Assembly: GCF_000340215.1 (NCBI RefSeq)
Contig: NW_006921533.1
Location: 2,233,386-2,297,385 of the forward strand
Reading direction: 5' to 3'
DNA length: 64,000 nt
Source of the DNA: Pseudocercospora fijiensis CIRAD86
Taxonomy: Eukaryota; Ascomycota; Dothideomycetes; Mycosphaerellales; Mycosphaerellaceae
This document shows, in pieces, positions 13,669 to 25,330 of this stretch (positions are counted from its first letter, which is position 1; each line of letters starts with the position of its first letter). The notes under the pieces are model-generated. The model saw only the letters and a program-made list of their open reading frames with translations. It had not been told where the DNA came from and did no database searches. Made by a program: the position numbers and the translations under genes.

Positions 13669-13852
13669 TTACTAAGGCTTAGGATTAATAGCACCCCTAG
13701 GGTGCTATTAGCTAACTAATTAGGGGCCGGCAAACTAGGATAATAAGACTATACTAGGCGCGCTACGACGCGTTAATTAGTCGCTGCTCTTTTAAGGGCT
13801 CTACCTCTTGCTTATTTATTTATAGGGCCTCGAAGCCTAGGCAATTAGCGAT

Positions 13853-14010
13853 GCGCGCGCGCGCGTACGAATAACGGTAATAAAGATAATAGTATCGCGC
13901 TACGAGCTAGTAGTGTATTAGCAGCCGATATAGCTATATTAGTAACGGTATTGCGGAGTGTATTGCTATTTAAGAAAGGAAGGATATAGCTATATTAGTA
14001 ACGGTATTGC
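13853..14010. repeat. Short (GC)n run and 28 bp direct repeat in Gypsy 3' tail
   Basis: An alternating GC run lies at about 13853-13865. A 28 bp sequence starting gatatagctatattagtaa is repeated exactly at 13927-13954 and 13983-14010. Both sit between the end of pol and the 3' LTR of the plus-strand element. A further 25 bp near-perfect palindrome, TAATAGCACCCC...TGCTATTA, lies just upstream at 13686-13710. No coding function is suggested. Confidence 0.7.
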
Positions 14011-14562
14011 TAAGTTGTTAGTTAAAGAAGGAAATTAGAAGCAAGGTAAGGTTAGCGCTAAGACGGCTAGCGCCGCTATTATTAACATTACTTGCTATTA
14101 TTACTACGCCTATAGACACAACCTTACCTATACTACGAGCCTAAAGTACTATACTAACTAGGTTAAAAGATTGAACCTACTAAGGGTTTAATTAAAACTT
14201 TAAGCCGCTTAAAAGATTAACTAGGCTAACTAAGGGCAAAAACTATAGAGCTAAGCTAGCCGGGGTCGATCTTGCGGATAATAGGTTACTCCTCGATCTT
14301 TCCGATCCTTTAAGCGAGGCGAACCTTAACTATTGTACTTATAATAGCCTTTACCTATAGAAACTAGACGAACTGCGTTTTTAAAAGGATAAGATTAATT
14401 AATAATTAAAGGCTGCTAAACCTAACTAATTAGGGCTAGCGAAACTACGAACAATAATAGCCCTCGTAATAATAAGAACAACCCTCGGAAGCGGACATTT
14501 CTAGGTCTTTTAGAGTAGACGCAAAGAACTTAGAACGACATTACTTAGAACGGGGGCAGTGC

Positions 14563-15044
14563 TGTAATACCCCGTATACCTGCCTATTATAGTAGGGAAG
14601 GTGCGCTCGTATTATAATTAGTCGATAGTCCTTAATTCTATTAGTTATATATTACTTTATTATATATAAGGATAGCATAGTCGGAGTTAGATATTATGCT
14701 AGAAGGTAAGGTTTAATATAGTTATATAATTAGGTAGTTAAGCGTTTAATTTAGCGCGGCTAAACAGCTTAGTTAATCTACTAAGTTAGCGGCAATAGAG
14801 ATTAGGTTAGAACATAGACAGGCTACGAGGGCGCGGCCTTTAGAAGGGAAGCGTATATTAGAGGTTATACGTAATTAGCATATAACTAGACCGAGTAAAG
14901 CTAGGGTCCTAATGCCTTAGGCAGGGCTTAGCACTTAGCGTTAGGCTAACTAGCCTGCCTTCCTCCCTCTCCTCTTAGATCTCTATCGAATACTACACTA
15001 ATTTACTACTACCCTATCTACCTGCTAATATAACCCTTCTTATA
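14563..15044 (+). repeat. 3' LTR of the plus-strand Gypsy element
   Basis: The LTR starts TGTAATACCCCGTATACC directly after a purine-rich tract (aacgggggcagt, 14549-14560), as expected for the 3' LTR of a Gypsy element. Its last part (14861-15044) is repeated at 55228-55412 and 56609-56792. In both of those places it is followed by the same 5' untranslated/gag region, which identifies it as the 3' part of the LTR. The exact 3' end is inferred from where the three copies diverge, just after aacccttcttata. Confidence 0.7.
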
Positions 15045-16833
15045 AGGACTTAAAAGGAGAGAGAGTAAAGAAAGAGTTTTTATAGTACGCTAAGCCCTAC
15101 GAATCGGGTACGTAGCGCTACCGAGGAGCTTACGAACTAGTTACAAACTACGGTTCTCTAATAACTAGCCTAGATAGATAGAAGTAGTACTAGCTAAGAA
15201 CCTATTTCTATAACTCTAGCCTTATCTACTATATCCTCGCTACTAGCCGAAGGATACTTAGAAAAAGAGATATTTCTATAAAGTACTAAAGAAGTCGGCT
15301 AGATATAAAGGCAAGGCAATAGCAACTTATAGTACGGCCTATCTAGTAAAAATTAAAGATATATAGGATAGTAGCTACTATACCTAGCTATTTACTCTAG
15401 TATAGGTAGTAGTTATAGGCCTACTTTTAAAGTAGTAGATAATATAACTAACGCTAGGTATACGCTAAGACGGCTACTACCTTAATATCTACGCTATTTA
15501 GTTAATAATTCTATTTCTACACATCTATCTATAAGCTAACTATTAGTCTGTATTCCGATAGTAGTACCCCTAGCGAGCGTTTCTATCGAGATTTACGTAT
15601 AGATTACTATAGAAAGCGCGATCTTACGTTTAACTTAAATCCCCGAGCTAGGCGAGGGGCGAAGTATATAATAGAGCTACCTCTATTTAGGCTTGCGGAA
15701 TAAAGAATTACGTAACGAAGACTTTTATTAAGCTTTAATTAGACTTTTACGAGATTTTAACGATACCTAACTAATTCTTCTCCTATAAGCCTAATAACAA
15801 ACCGCGCTAAAATAGCCTAGTAAAACAGTCGTTTGCCCTCGAGGCCTATAACCTAGCATCTCTACTATAAGATAGGGATATAAAGGCACGGAGGTCCTTC
15901 TAAATACTATAGATAAGGCCCTCTAATTCTAAGATAAGATACGATATATCGTTATTGTCGCGTTCTACCTACTACGAGGAAACGTAGATTACGATAAAAG
16001 TCTTAGCATTTTTCCTCTAGCTCTGTAATATATGCCTCCCGCTAATAATAATAATCTAGACACTTAGAGGTCTAAGTTATCGTCTACTAGAAGGGCCTCG
16101 GCTATCGTAGTATATAAAGACAATACGTTGTTATAGTGTCTTAGCCTTAGAGCCGCTAAAATTTCGTATTTTAAAAGGATTCTATAAATAACTAGCCTTA
16201 GTATATAGAAGATAGAGCCTATAGAAGATAGAGCCTATAGTACTTGTGTTAGCGAATGCTTTATATAGGAATATATAATCTTCTTATTAAGGCGTAGGAC
16301 CCTTTTTCTGCGTTTGTCTTTATCTAATATAGTTATTATCCTATATATTAAAAAGTGCTAAAATCCTATAGATAATTATATAGAGGACGAACGGTTTAGT
16401 TTTAGGCGCTCCTCTATAGGCTTCGCTTAAACCGCTAACCTAAATACAGTATAGTACAAGATAATGTAAGGAGAGTTACTTATAGAAGGAAGAAACATAG
16501 GTTGTTAGAAGGTCTAAGCAGCCTATAAGAGCGGGGCGCCTAAAAGGAGGTAGTAATAGAGCCTCGGATAGTACTAGATAGGTCGTTCGTCGACCGCACT
16601 ACGTTTAACTTCTAGCTATACAATTATGTCGAATCGGAGTGCGTGCGACATGTTTGTATTAAGTTACTATAGATATAGTATTTCCTACCGCCTACGCCTC
16701 TACCTCCGCCGCCGCCGCCGCGTAGCTTATATTAGACTAGGCGTAGGTACGTAGACAGACTACAGACCTTAGCTAGCTACACTCCGTGTTAGCATCCTAC
16801 TTAGGCTATTAGAAATATCCGGGGTTGCGTTAG
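15045..16833. other. RIP-mutated sequence, no element assigned
   Basis: There is no readable coding region, and TAG/TAA density is high in all frames. Small landmarks are an orphan copy of the inverted-repeat end at 15586-15643, a 16 bp direct repeat (agaagatagagcctat) twice near 16206-16240, and a (CCG)n run at about 16695-16722. It is probably a mosaic of old insertions. Confidence 0.5.
15586..15643 (+). repeat. Orphan copy of MITE terminal repeat
   Basis: This 58 bp stretch beginning tcgagatttacgtatag and ending taaatccc matches the terminal repeats of the element at 16834-17352. The motif beyond it (CCCC...GGGG followed by GAAGT) is also shared. No partner in inverted orientation was found nearby, so it is a solo end or the remnant of a decayed second copy. 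Confidence 0.65.
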
Positions 16834-17352
16834 CCTACTTTACCCCTTGCCTACGCTTAGGGATTTAAACTATACGTAAAATCGTACTTTCTTAGTAGGC
16901 TATACGTAAAACTCGACGATAGCAATGTTATAGAGTATATATAATAGGAGACTAAACATAAGTAGAATAAGAGACAAGAAACAGTAGATTTCCGGTATAT
17001 TAGTAACTAAATTACGACCGTAGGACCTCTCTTCTTAGCCTTATAGAGTGCGCGAATACTAACCTTCTTAGCCGATAGCCCGATTTAGCCTCTATTACGC
17101 GGTACGCGCCTTAGAATAAGGTAGACGCGCCTGCCAAGGATTACATAAGAAAACGGCGGCAGTAAGGTCTATAGCTACTATATACTCGGATAAGGCTATA
17201 TATATAATATTTAGACTCGCGGTTCCTTACTGCACCTACCTAGATATCCGAATAGGACTGGAATATACGATTATATCGAGATTTACGTATAGCCTACTAA
17301 GAAAGTGCGATTTTACGTATAGTTTGAATCCCCGCGACCGCGGGGTGAAGTG
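16834..17352. mobile_element. MITE-like inverted-repeat element (~520 bp) at island boundary
   Basis: A 57 bp terminal repeat at 16860-16916 is matched in inverted orientation by 17276-17332 with about three differences (shared core TATACGTAAAATCG..ACTTTCTTAG). Outside the core both ends continue with CCCC-rich/GGGG-rich sequence and TACTTTACC or CACTTCACC. The ~360 bp interior has no open reading frame, so this is a non-autonomous inverted-repeat element. A target-site duplication was not identified. Its right end coincides with the switch from RIP-mutated to normal sequence at about 17350. The transposase family is unknown. Confidence 0.7.
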
Positions 17353-20300
17353 TGACTGACGAAACCCCGGATAATAATGCCGCTCACTTGGAGGTGAATC
17401 TAATAGTGCTGCTGATGCCGTGCTACATACTCACTGCTATCCACGCTTCGCAAGTCCAATACTACTCCACTGCTTGCGGCACCCATCTACAGTCAAACGC
17501 GTCTGCCATCACTGCACTGCTCACCGCCACATGACCTTGCCACGCACGCACGCATGCATCTCGACCCATCTTGCCAACCACGCGATGCTCAATCGGGCTG
17601 ACCAGAACAAAGTATACTATGTCCCCAACGGTCCCGGTGCCGGTCCCACACACACCGTCGCCAGCGTCATGCACTCGTGTTTCCGGAGCAGCAATCTGGT
17701 TGTCTGGTTGTTCTGCATGACGGAATCCTGCCCTCCATCAACTCCTTGCCAGTGCGTCTCGAAATGCTTTGCATTCACGCCCAACATAGCTGCACCAATC
17801 CGACAGCCGCCTCCAGGGTGTTGCTGGCTGTTTGTGAGGCACATTTGAGATTCGTTTGGCGTTCCTCACGTTTCGCACAAATCTGCCGCGGATCACCTGC
17901 TTTCCAGCCCAGCGGCCGCTGTCCTGGGAACATAGGCGCTTCGGGGAACGTTCCATCTCGCCATGGCCCCACTTCGCTTGATCGTTTTGTGACTTGGACG
18001 GTGAAACTATTCTTCGCGGATCGGGGAAGAGCAGCAGCACGGCTTCGGCTAGACAAGCAGCTTCAGCCTAGCTCCCGATCGAACTCCTCGAAAGTTGGTA
18101 GACACCACTTGGTAGTTTGTACACTGTCCCACAACTTCGACAGCAACACCGACCAGCAAAAAGGTCAACAGACGACTTATAACAGCATTCGAAAACAATG
18201 CAATGCGATCTGGCGCCATTTGGACGCCGAGCGCGACGCCTTGGCAATAATACTGATTGCTTTGCGACCGATCAAATCTCCCGTAGAACTAAGTTAGCCC
18301 GATTTCAGAGCCGGTCGTGGCACCGCTCAGAATGATATTTCCACCACACCAATAGAATACCATCTCGCCTGCCCCACCTTTCTATACGACAGACGAAGTA
18401 ATGAATGCTCACATGTCGGCACTACTTCTCCCGAGGATTCTCAGCTTTTCCAGACCGTTATGCGATCACGCCTGCTCTCTCTCGTAGATGGTCCTGCCCA
18501 TGCCCGTGTTGCTGCGTCTTGTTAGCAGCGTGCCTGGGCCCAGGAGTGGTGGAGCACTGGAGGTCATGAAGTATGCAAATCGAAAGAGATTATTAATCTG
18601 ATGAATACCCCACATTCGACTAAACAGCCTTGCGCTTCTTGCCCAAAGAATCTCTTTTCTTTTCTGTTATCCCACCGGCAACTCGACCCAACTGCAGCAG
18701 CCTTCCGTGCACGACATCGCGGCAAAGTCTAATCTAAATAAACTTGTCTGGTCATGTCACTTCTTCATCAAGCACACCGATTCTGAGGAGTTGCAAAAGA
18801 CAAGATACGTACATACTCATCATCAAACAAACAGCGAATCCAGACCCTGGTTGCTTCTTCCCTCCCTCGCGGCAGCCGGCTTGCGAAGCGGATCTCTTTC
18901 CCGCCTTCAACGCCATCGTCATGGCACATTATTATTGGCACGACGAGTAACATCTTCACGATGGTGCTGGCTAGATCTTCGGCACAGCAACAGTCACTTC
19001 CGGCATGATTTTAAAGCGTCGGAAGCTCGTTCCCCATATGATCCACGCGCTTGCTAGCGTTGTCACGAGTCAAGCCAAAACTCAAATGTGCCGTACCACT
19101 CGGGCTGGCCTTCGCTTTCTCTGACACCAAGAGGTTCGTGACGTCGTAGAAGAACAAATATGAAATACTTGGATGTTTGATTATCACCGAAGAGCTGACC
19201 ATGTTCTACGGTTTCTACCGAGGCAGATGTTATGAACGAGTTGATGTGACAGAGATTCCAAGAGAGCATGAGCCATGTCGTGAACCATGTCGAACCAGAT
19301 TGAGCGCCTCCAAGTCCATGGAACGACCTTGCCAGAAACCCAGACCGTCCAAACCTCCGCACAAGGGCTCATTAGCCGACCCTCAAGGGCTCTGGAGGAC
19401 ATGGCCTCAGAACAACATCTGCTCATCACAACAGGCAGTTCTGGAATCTGGAAGGCAAGTCCCACTGGTATGCACCATTCTCCCAGGACCCAGGCCGCCG
19501 GCGAAAAGCAAGAAGCTACCCTACTAGCATGATCGATTGGCAGAATCGTTTGCAATAGTCATGAGGTGCGCTCTCATGGTAGTTCTAAGTATTGGCTGCG
19601 TCACCTCAGCAGTGCCCGTCTCGCTTGCGTTCATACTCGATTTGCGACCTGGTTCTTTGATTACGTTCAAAGGATTCATTATTATACATTCAACAACCAC
19701 ATACAGGGTCACTTTGACACGTTCAAGGTGTGAGAGAATGGGGCGCATACATGATGTCTTCCCCACCATGCTGTGGAAGATGGCAAGATGGGCTATAAAC
19801 TGCATTAAAACAAGCGTTCCCTGTCTGTCACAGAGGGAATGCGTGATATAAGTGCTTTGGCTGACTTGGTGTTTTACCCTGTTGGAGAAAGCCGGCGGGC
19901 GCGAGCGCAGTGCTTTATGCCTTGGACAGCTGAGTAGTCACCACGAGATATTGTCGCTTGTCGGGTGCGGTCATCTTATCAATATGCTTCTGGGAGCTAT
20001 TTTGGTATAGAGGCGATCGGCATATTGTGGTTGTTTGATAATGCAATCGTCGTCGTAGAAAAGTAGTATACCCAGTTCTGACTCGGTTGGGCCGAAAGGC
20101 CAGATTGGCACTATTGATGCGCAATCTGCGCCATTTCTCATCTCTGCACAATGTACCTCTTTCTCTAAAGCGTGTAGCAGACCGCCCTGCCGTCGAATTG
20201 TTGCTTTGTTGCGAATCCCCACGTGACCGGCCGCTGCTTGGAGAGCCTGCAGCATCCCGTCCTCCAATTGAAACGGAGAGTCGCCTATGCGCCCTTGAAG

Positions 20301-20727
20301 CACGGGAGTAGACGCCGTTCCCCATTGCTTCTACCACTCATATCGTAAAAGCGCGCTCTGGACGAGAAACACATATGAGGATTGCTGGCGGCTGAGACCC
20401 TTTGCACGGTCCAAAGACGCTCCAGCAGCGCTGCTTCGTGCAAGGGCAGAGACATCGTGCACGAATCCCACTGCGATACTGAGACAGCAGTGAGCGCAGG
20501 AGCGTCGTCTGCATTCCAGCGCCGACCACATTACGCCTGCTTTCCGCCGCTCACTGCGACTGCTCTGACCTCCCGGCCGCATACCAGGCCGCCGCCGCGA
20601 AACGCACCGAAGCCGCCTGCTGCCCCTGCCTCCTGGAGACCTCCACCGCTACAGCACAGGGACAGCGCGTCGTGAAAGCCGCCCGCGATAGTAGGTGCGG
20701 GGCGGAACGGAGGACCCAGGGCACAAG
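17353..20727. other. Unique, non-RIP sequence without a supported gene
   Basis: Base composition switches to normal gene-island type at about 17350. Many overlapping short open frames exist on both strands (the longest is 206 codons at 17677-18297, plus). None shows a recognisable domain, a convincing start or splice structure, and several overlap one another in antisense. The last part presumably holds the promoter and 5' leader of the RasGEF gene. A non-coding RNA or an intron-rich small gene cannot be excluded. Confidence 0.5.
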
Positions 20728-23700
20728 ATGAATGGGCTCGCAGGTAGCACGTCCACCGGCGGGCAGCTGTACGTGCGAGCACTTTACGACTACGATGCCG
20801 ACGACCGAACGAGCCTGAGCTTCCGCCAAGGGGACATAATCCAGGTGATAACGCAGCTGGAGAGCGGGTGGTGGGATGGTGTGATTCATGGAGTGCGAGG
20901 CTGGTTCCCAAGCAACTACTGCGCTGTGGTGACGGCAGCATACGACGATGGCATGGGCAACAGGATGGGCAGGGCTGACGCAGAGGCGGAAGAATCGGGT
21001 GAAGACGACGAGCAGCACGACCAGTTTACAGTCAATGGCGCACATGGACCACGTCTGCCGTCAAGTGCGACTCAGCAGGAGGAAGCTGCGTTTTGGATCC
21101 CTCAGGCCACCCCAGATGGCAGGCTTTTCTACTTCAATACTCTCACCGGCGAGAGCACAATGGAGCTCCCGCTCGAGGCTCCCACATCCGCAAATGAAAG
21201 AGGTCCGCGCGACCAGACGAATGTCTCCATTCCTGACCAGACGCGCCCGCCAGCTGAGTTCCTCCACAGCGCCGCTTATGGAGTCGACGATGACACCGAC
21301 TATGCCTCTGCCTCCGAGACCGAAGACGCGTCGGCGACACATGGATCCAAGGCCTCGAGCGTAAGTAACACTTTCACACGTGCCCTGCACCCAATTGCTA
21401 CAATACCACTCTATGTGACACGCAACTAACGTAGTCAATCTGTCAGCATCGACGCAGACGTTCGTATCTGTCCGACGGTGTGTCACCTGCGACATCCATG
21501 GATTCTTTGAACGGCGCTTCTCCGATGACCCGCTCGCGCACAAATCTTACAGACGCAAGCAACGTATCGCTTTCGGCAATGCAGCAGGGAATACCTCCAG
21601 TTGGTACCACCATGCAGTCCTTCGCTAACGCGCAGGGTCACGCTTCGAGCGCTTCGTTATTACCTCGGCGCTTCTTCGACGACGCTCACGCTGTACCATT
21701 GACTTGGAACACGATGGTTGAAGACATGCGTCGCGCCGTTCAGAGATATCGTGAAGTCATCAGTGCTGGTGATCGATCGGAATTCGTTCGCAAAGCAGAA
21801 GACATCTCCGACCACTTGCGTTTACTACTTGCAGCCGGCTCTGGAACGACTGACAACCATTCTGGCAATCCTTCCATCATATCGACGAACAAGGCACTAT
21901 ATCCGCATTTCCGAGAGATGATGTCAAGGTTCTCAAAATTGGTTCTTTCATCGCATATAGCCGCTGCAGACTTTCCGGCGCCGGATTCGGCTCAAAAGTG
22001 CCTGCAAGAAGCTGAAGGGGTCCTGCATGGCGTTTATGGCTTTGTTGAAGTCGCGCGACAACAACGTGGCGAGGAGATCCCGAGGCTCACGCCTGGCTTT
22101 GTTTCTGGCAGCCGGACTGCAGGAAATTGGCGCAGCAATGGGCTGGACTCCAAAGACCCTATGTCCTCCATGTCCTCTGCGGACGACGAGATTGAACACT
22201 CCTCCGAACCCACTGAGCAGCCGAATCAATCTCTGCTCGATCGCCTCGAAGATCTCAAGCGACTGATCAACTCCAACATCAAGCGACTTGATGAACATTT
22301 GATTCTGCGGGACAAGCTCGTTACTCACCACAAGCATCGGCAAATCGGCGACGCAGTGTGCAAAGCTGGTAGCCAGGTGCTCGAAGTCTGCAGACCGTAC
22401 CTGGCAACGCTTGAATCCGTAAACCTGGCTCCACTCAATTCCGGGCTCCAGGCGCATCAACTGAACGATTTCTCGGAACACAAGCAGAAGATTTACGACG
22501 CGGCCTCAGATCTCATCCTGGCGTGTCAGGCAGTTGCAAGCCCACTCGGGGACGAGTGGGCGGAGGTGCGAGGTCCTTCGCTGGAAGAGCGGCTGGCGAG
22601 AGTGAAGACTGTGGGAAGAGATCTGGATGTCGCAGCTTCGCAGATACACTTCTCCTTGCAACTCCTGTCTGAGTTGATGCCTTCGCAAGACTCTGGCTCA
22701 AGAGGATCACATCGTCTGACAGATGGCGGGGCACCTACAGAACAGCAGCACCAGAGAAACAGCTCCAAGAGCTTGCGACCAAGTCTTGCGGACGTTGGAC
22801 CTTCAAAGTCGTTTACAGAAGGCACGGGGTCGACAGGACCGCGAGATGCGCAGCGTCAAGGCGAGAGCTCGAAACCTACGCGATTCTTTGGAGAAGTGCC
22901 GGCACCGCAGCAGGAACGAACGTCGTTGACCGCAACAAACCGCGACTCTGAGGAGATGCCAGACTATCTCAGACTTGACTACGAAGGCGACATGTCTTAT
23001 GACTTGAAGGTCGAGCCTCCGCAACTCCGAGGTGGAACATTGACCGGTCTCGTGGAGCAGCTCACGCGACATGACAGACTGGACTCGCCCTTCAACAATA
23101 CCTTCCTCCTCACCTACAGATCATTCACAACCGGACCAGAACTGTTTGAGATGCTTGTCAAGAGATGGATGATCCAACCACCACATGGAGTTGGTGGTCA
23201 CGATCTCACAATTTGGACGGACAAGAAGCAGAAGCCCATTCGATTTAGAGTTGTGAACATCCTGAAATCGTGGTTCGACAACTACTGGATGGAACCGGGT
23301 AACGAGGAAAGCCAGCAGCTCATGTCGAGGGTATACGCCTTTGCCAAAGACACCGTACAATCTACAAGCACGCCTGGAGCTGGTCCACTCATGACCGCCA
23401 TTGAGCAGAGGATGCGTGGACAAGACGCCTCAAGTAAGCGACTCGTCCTCACATTGAACTCGCAAGCGCCACCACCGATCATTCCGAAGAATATGAAGAA
23501 ACTCAAGTTCCTGGATATTGATGCCTTGGAGTTTGCTCGACAGCTGACGATCATCGAATCGAGGTTGTATGGTAAGATTCGGCCAACGGAGTGCTTGAAC
23601 AAGACCTGGCAGAAGAAGCTTGCGCCCGGAGAAGCGGATCCAGCGGAGAATGTCAAGGCCCTGATTCTCCACTCCAATCAACTCACCAACTGGGTAGCCC

Positions 23701-24343
23701 AGATGATCCTCACACAGGCCGATGTCAAGCGGCGTGTGGTTGTCATCAAGCACTTCGTGTCCATTGCAGACAAGTGTCGGAACCTCAATAACTTCTCCTG
23801 CTTGACCTCCATAATATCTGCTCTGGGCTCGGCACCGATTCACAGACTTAACAGAACGTGGTCGCAGGTCAATGCTCGCACGACGCAGACTCTGGAGTCT
23901 ATGCGAAAGCTCATGGGCTCGACGAAGAACTTCAACGAATACCGAGAATCATTGCACAAGGCCAACCCTCCATGCATTCCTTTCTTCGGTATCTACCTTA
24001 CGGATCTTACTTTTATTGAGGACGGTATCCCAAGCATCATCAAGAAGACACAACTCATCAACTTCGCCAAACGAGCAAAGACTGCTGAGGTCATCCGAGA
24101 TATTCAACAGTATCAGAATGTGCCCTACGGTCTGCAGCCAGTCCCAGAGCTGCAAGAGTACATTCTTAGGAATATGCAGAGCGCTGGCGATGTACATGAA
24201 ATGTACGAGCGCAGTTTGCAGGTGGAGCCACGTGAGAGGGAAGATGAGAAGATTGCGAGGTATGACTTGAACGCGCAGTCTCGTGCTTGCCAACGTATAC
24301 TGACTTTGTCTGCAGACTACTATCAGAATCCGGGTTCTTGTAG
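20728..24343 (+). CDS. cdc25: CDC25-type Ras guanine nucleotide exchange factor (SH3-WW-RasGEF_N-RasGEF)
   Basis: The protein is predicted to load GTP on Ras at the membrane, upstream of cAMP/PKA signalling. Proposed structure is join(20728..21360, 21447..24259, 24316..24343), 1157 residues. Domains are SH3 (about 12-75, ALYDYDADDRTSLSF and GWWDGV), a WW-like segment (about 115-150, GRLFYFNTLTGESTMELP), RasGEF_N (about 725-850, GGTLTGLVEQLT) and the CDC25 catalytic domain (about 895-1145, with PTECLNKTW, NFSCLTSIISALGSAPI and PPCIPFFGIYLTDLTFIEDG). Intron 1 (86 nt, gtaagt...tgtcag, ctaac branch) keeps frame. Intron 2 (56 nt, ctgac branch) joins ..DEKIAR to LLSESGFL-stop, the usual end of this family. 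Without that splice the frame would run on to 24527 with an unrelated tail. ATG at 20695, in frame, is an alternative start. The gene is single-copy housekeeping type and there is no sign of decay. Confidence 0.92.
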
Positions 24344-25330
24344 GGCAGGGAACGGAGCATATCTGAAGTATCCTCATTCCCAACACAGCAGAAGCTCATT
24401 GCCGTCAAGAGCAAGAAGTCGAGGGCTTCACTCGAGCACCAGCACAGCTACGACACCAGTCCCAAGAGCGGCTGGTATACATAGTGATGCACCGCCATCA
24501 CCAAGAACAACGATAAGCCAGCATTGAATAAGCTCTTGCTGCTGATCTAAAATTTCGACACTCGACCGTGAATGAGATGGAATGGCTCTCGTAATGACAC
24601 GGGAAGGAAACGAATGTAACGACGATTCATGGATTGTGTGCGTCGCTGGACTCTATATGTTCCTCACTTTATTGATTCACAATCTTCTCTTCGTCGACAG
24701 CTTTAGTCTAGACTTATTTCCATTCCGTCCGGCGTTCGGCGCGCGGCAGGAACCTGCTATCAGGCAGCAGCAGCAGCAGCATGGAGAAAAACTCTCGAGG
24801 CGTTGAGAATCACGATGGCGTTTCCTGTCCGTCCCTTGCTTTCGGGACTTCTCATGCTGTGTAGCCACGCCTGTGTAGCTATTCTTATCTAAGATGTGTT
24901 TCACAACAGTCTTTCCAGCGGACACCTGCAGGAACGTGAGTAGCGCTTCGATAGTCCTTCTGGTCTTGTGTTCTTGTGTTCTTGCCATACTGCACTACAG
25001 TAGACTCCGTGGTTTGTTTGACAGAACTCGACTGCCGGATTCGATACCGCTTTGGAACAGGATCATCTGAGGCACGCGACCAAAGGTAAAAGCCGGTTGA
25101 ACGAGCCTTGACGGCTTGGGCGTGTGGTCGAGAGAGCAAACGGATTGGATCGGTCACTTTTCTGACATGTTGACGAAACAGGTCAGAATCTCGTCACTGC
25201 GAAGTCCACTCACACCCGCTGAATCGATCACAAAAGTTCGCCAAATATGTCAGGTCCCATTATCACTATCACCTGATCATCACCACCTCGACCGAACATC
25301 TCCTTCCAAAGCTACACCACAACAACAACC
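24344..25330. other. Intergenic region RasGEF / GH16
   Basis: No gene is supported. A short CAG run lies at about 24766-24781. The last 100 bases are C- and A-rich (caccacctcgaccgaac, accacaacaacaacc), as is common in the 5' leader of fungal genes, and lead into the GH16 start codon. Confidence 0.5.

Larger units (their letters stand above)
8985..15044 (+). mobile_element. Ty3/Gypsy chromovirus, 5'-truncated, RIP-degenerate
   Basis: The plus strand reads gag (8985-9790), protease, RT, RNase H, integrase and chromodomain (to about 13668), then a 0.9 kb tail, a purine-rich tract (14549-14560) and a 3' LTR starting TGTAATACCCC at 14563. The gag is recognisably the same family as the two fragments at 55228-58260, which keep a longer 5' part. 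This copy lacks its 5' LTR and first part of gag, and homology begins abruptly near 8985. All frames are broken by stops, so the element is dead. Confidence 0.8.

Noticed and set aside
1..17352. Starship-type giant element with a captain recombinase
   Set aside because: No DUF3435/tyrosine-recombinase-like frame was readable at any island edge; the arms are ordinary retrotransposon and DNA-transposon debris.
17677..18297. 206-codon plus-strand frame as a gene
   Set aside because: No domain, weak start context, Cys/His/Arg-scattered composition typical of chance frames, and it overlaps equally long antisense frames.
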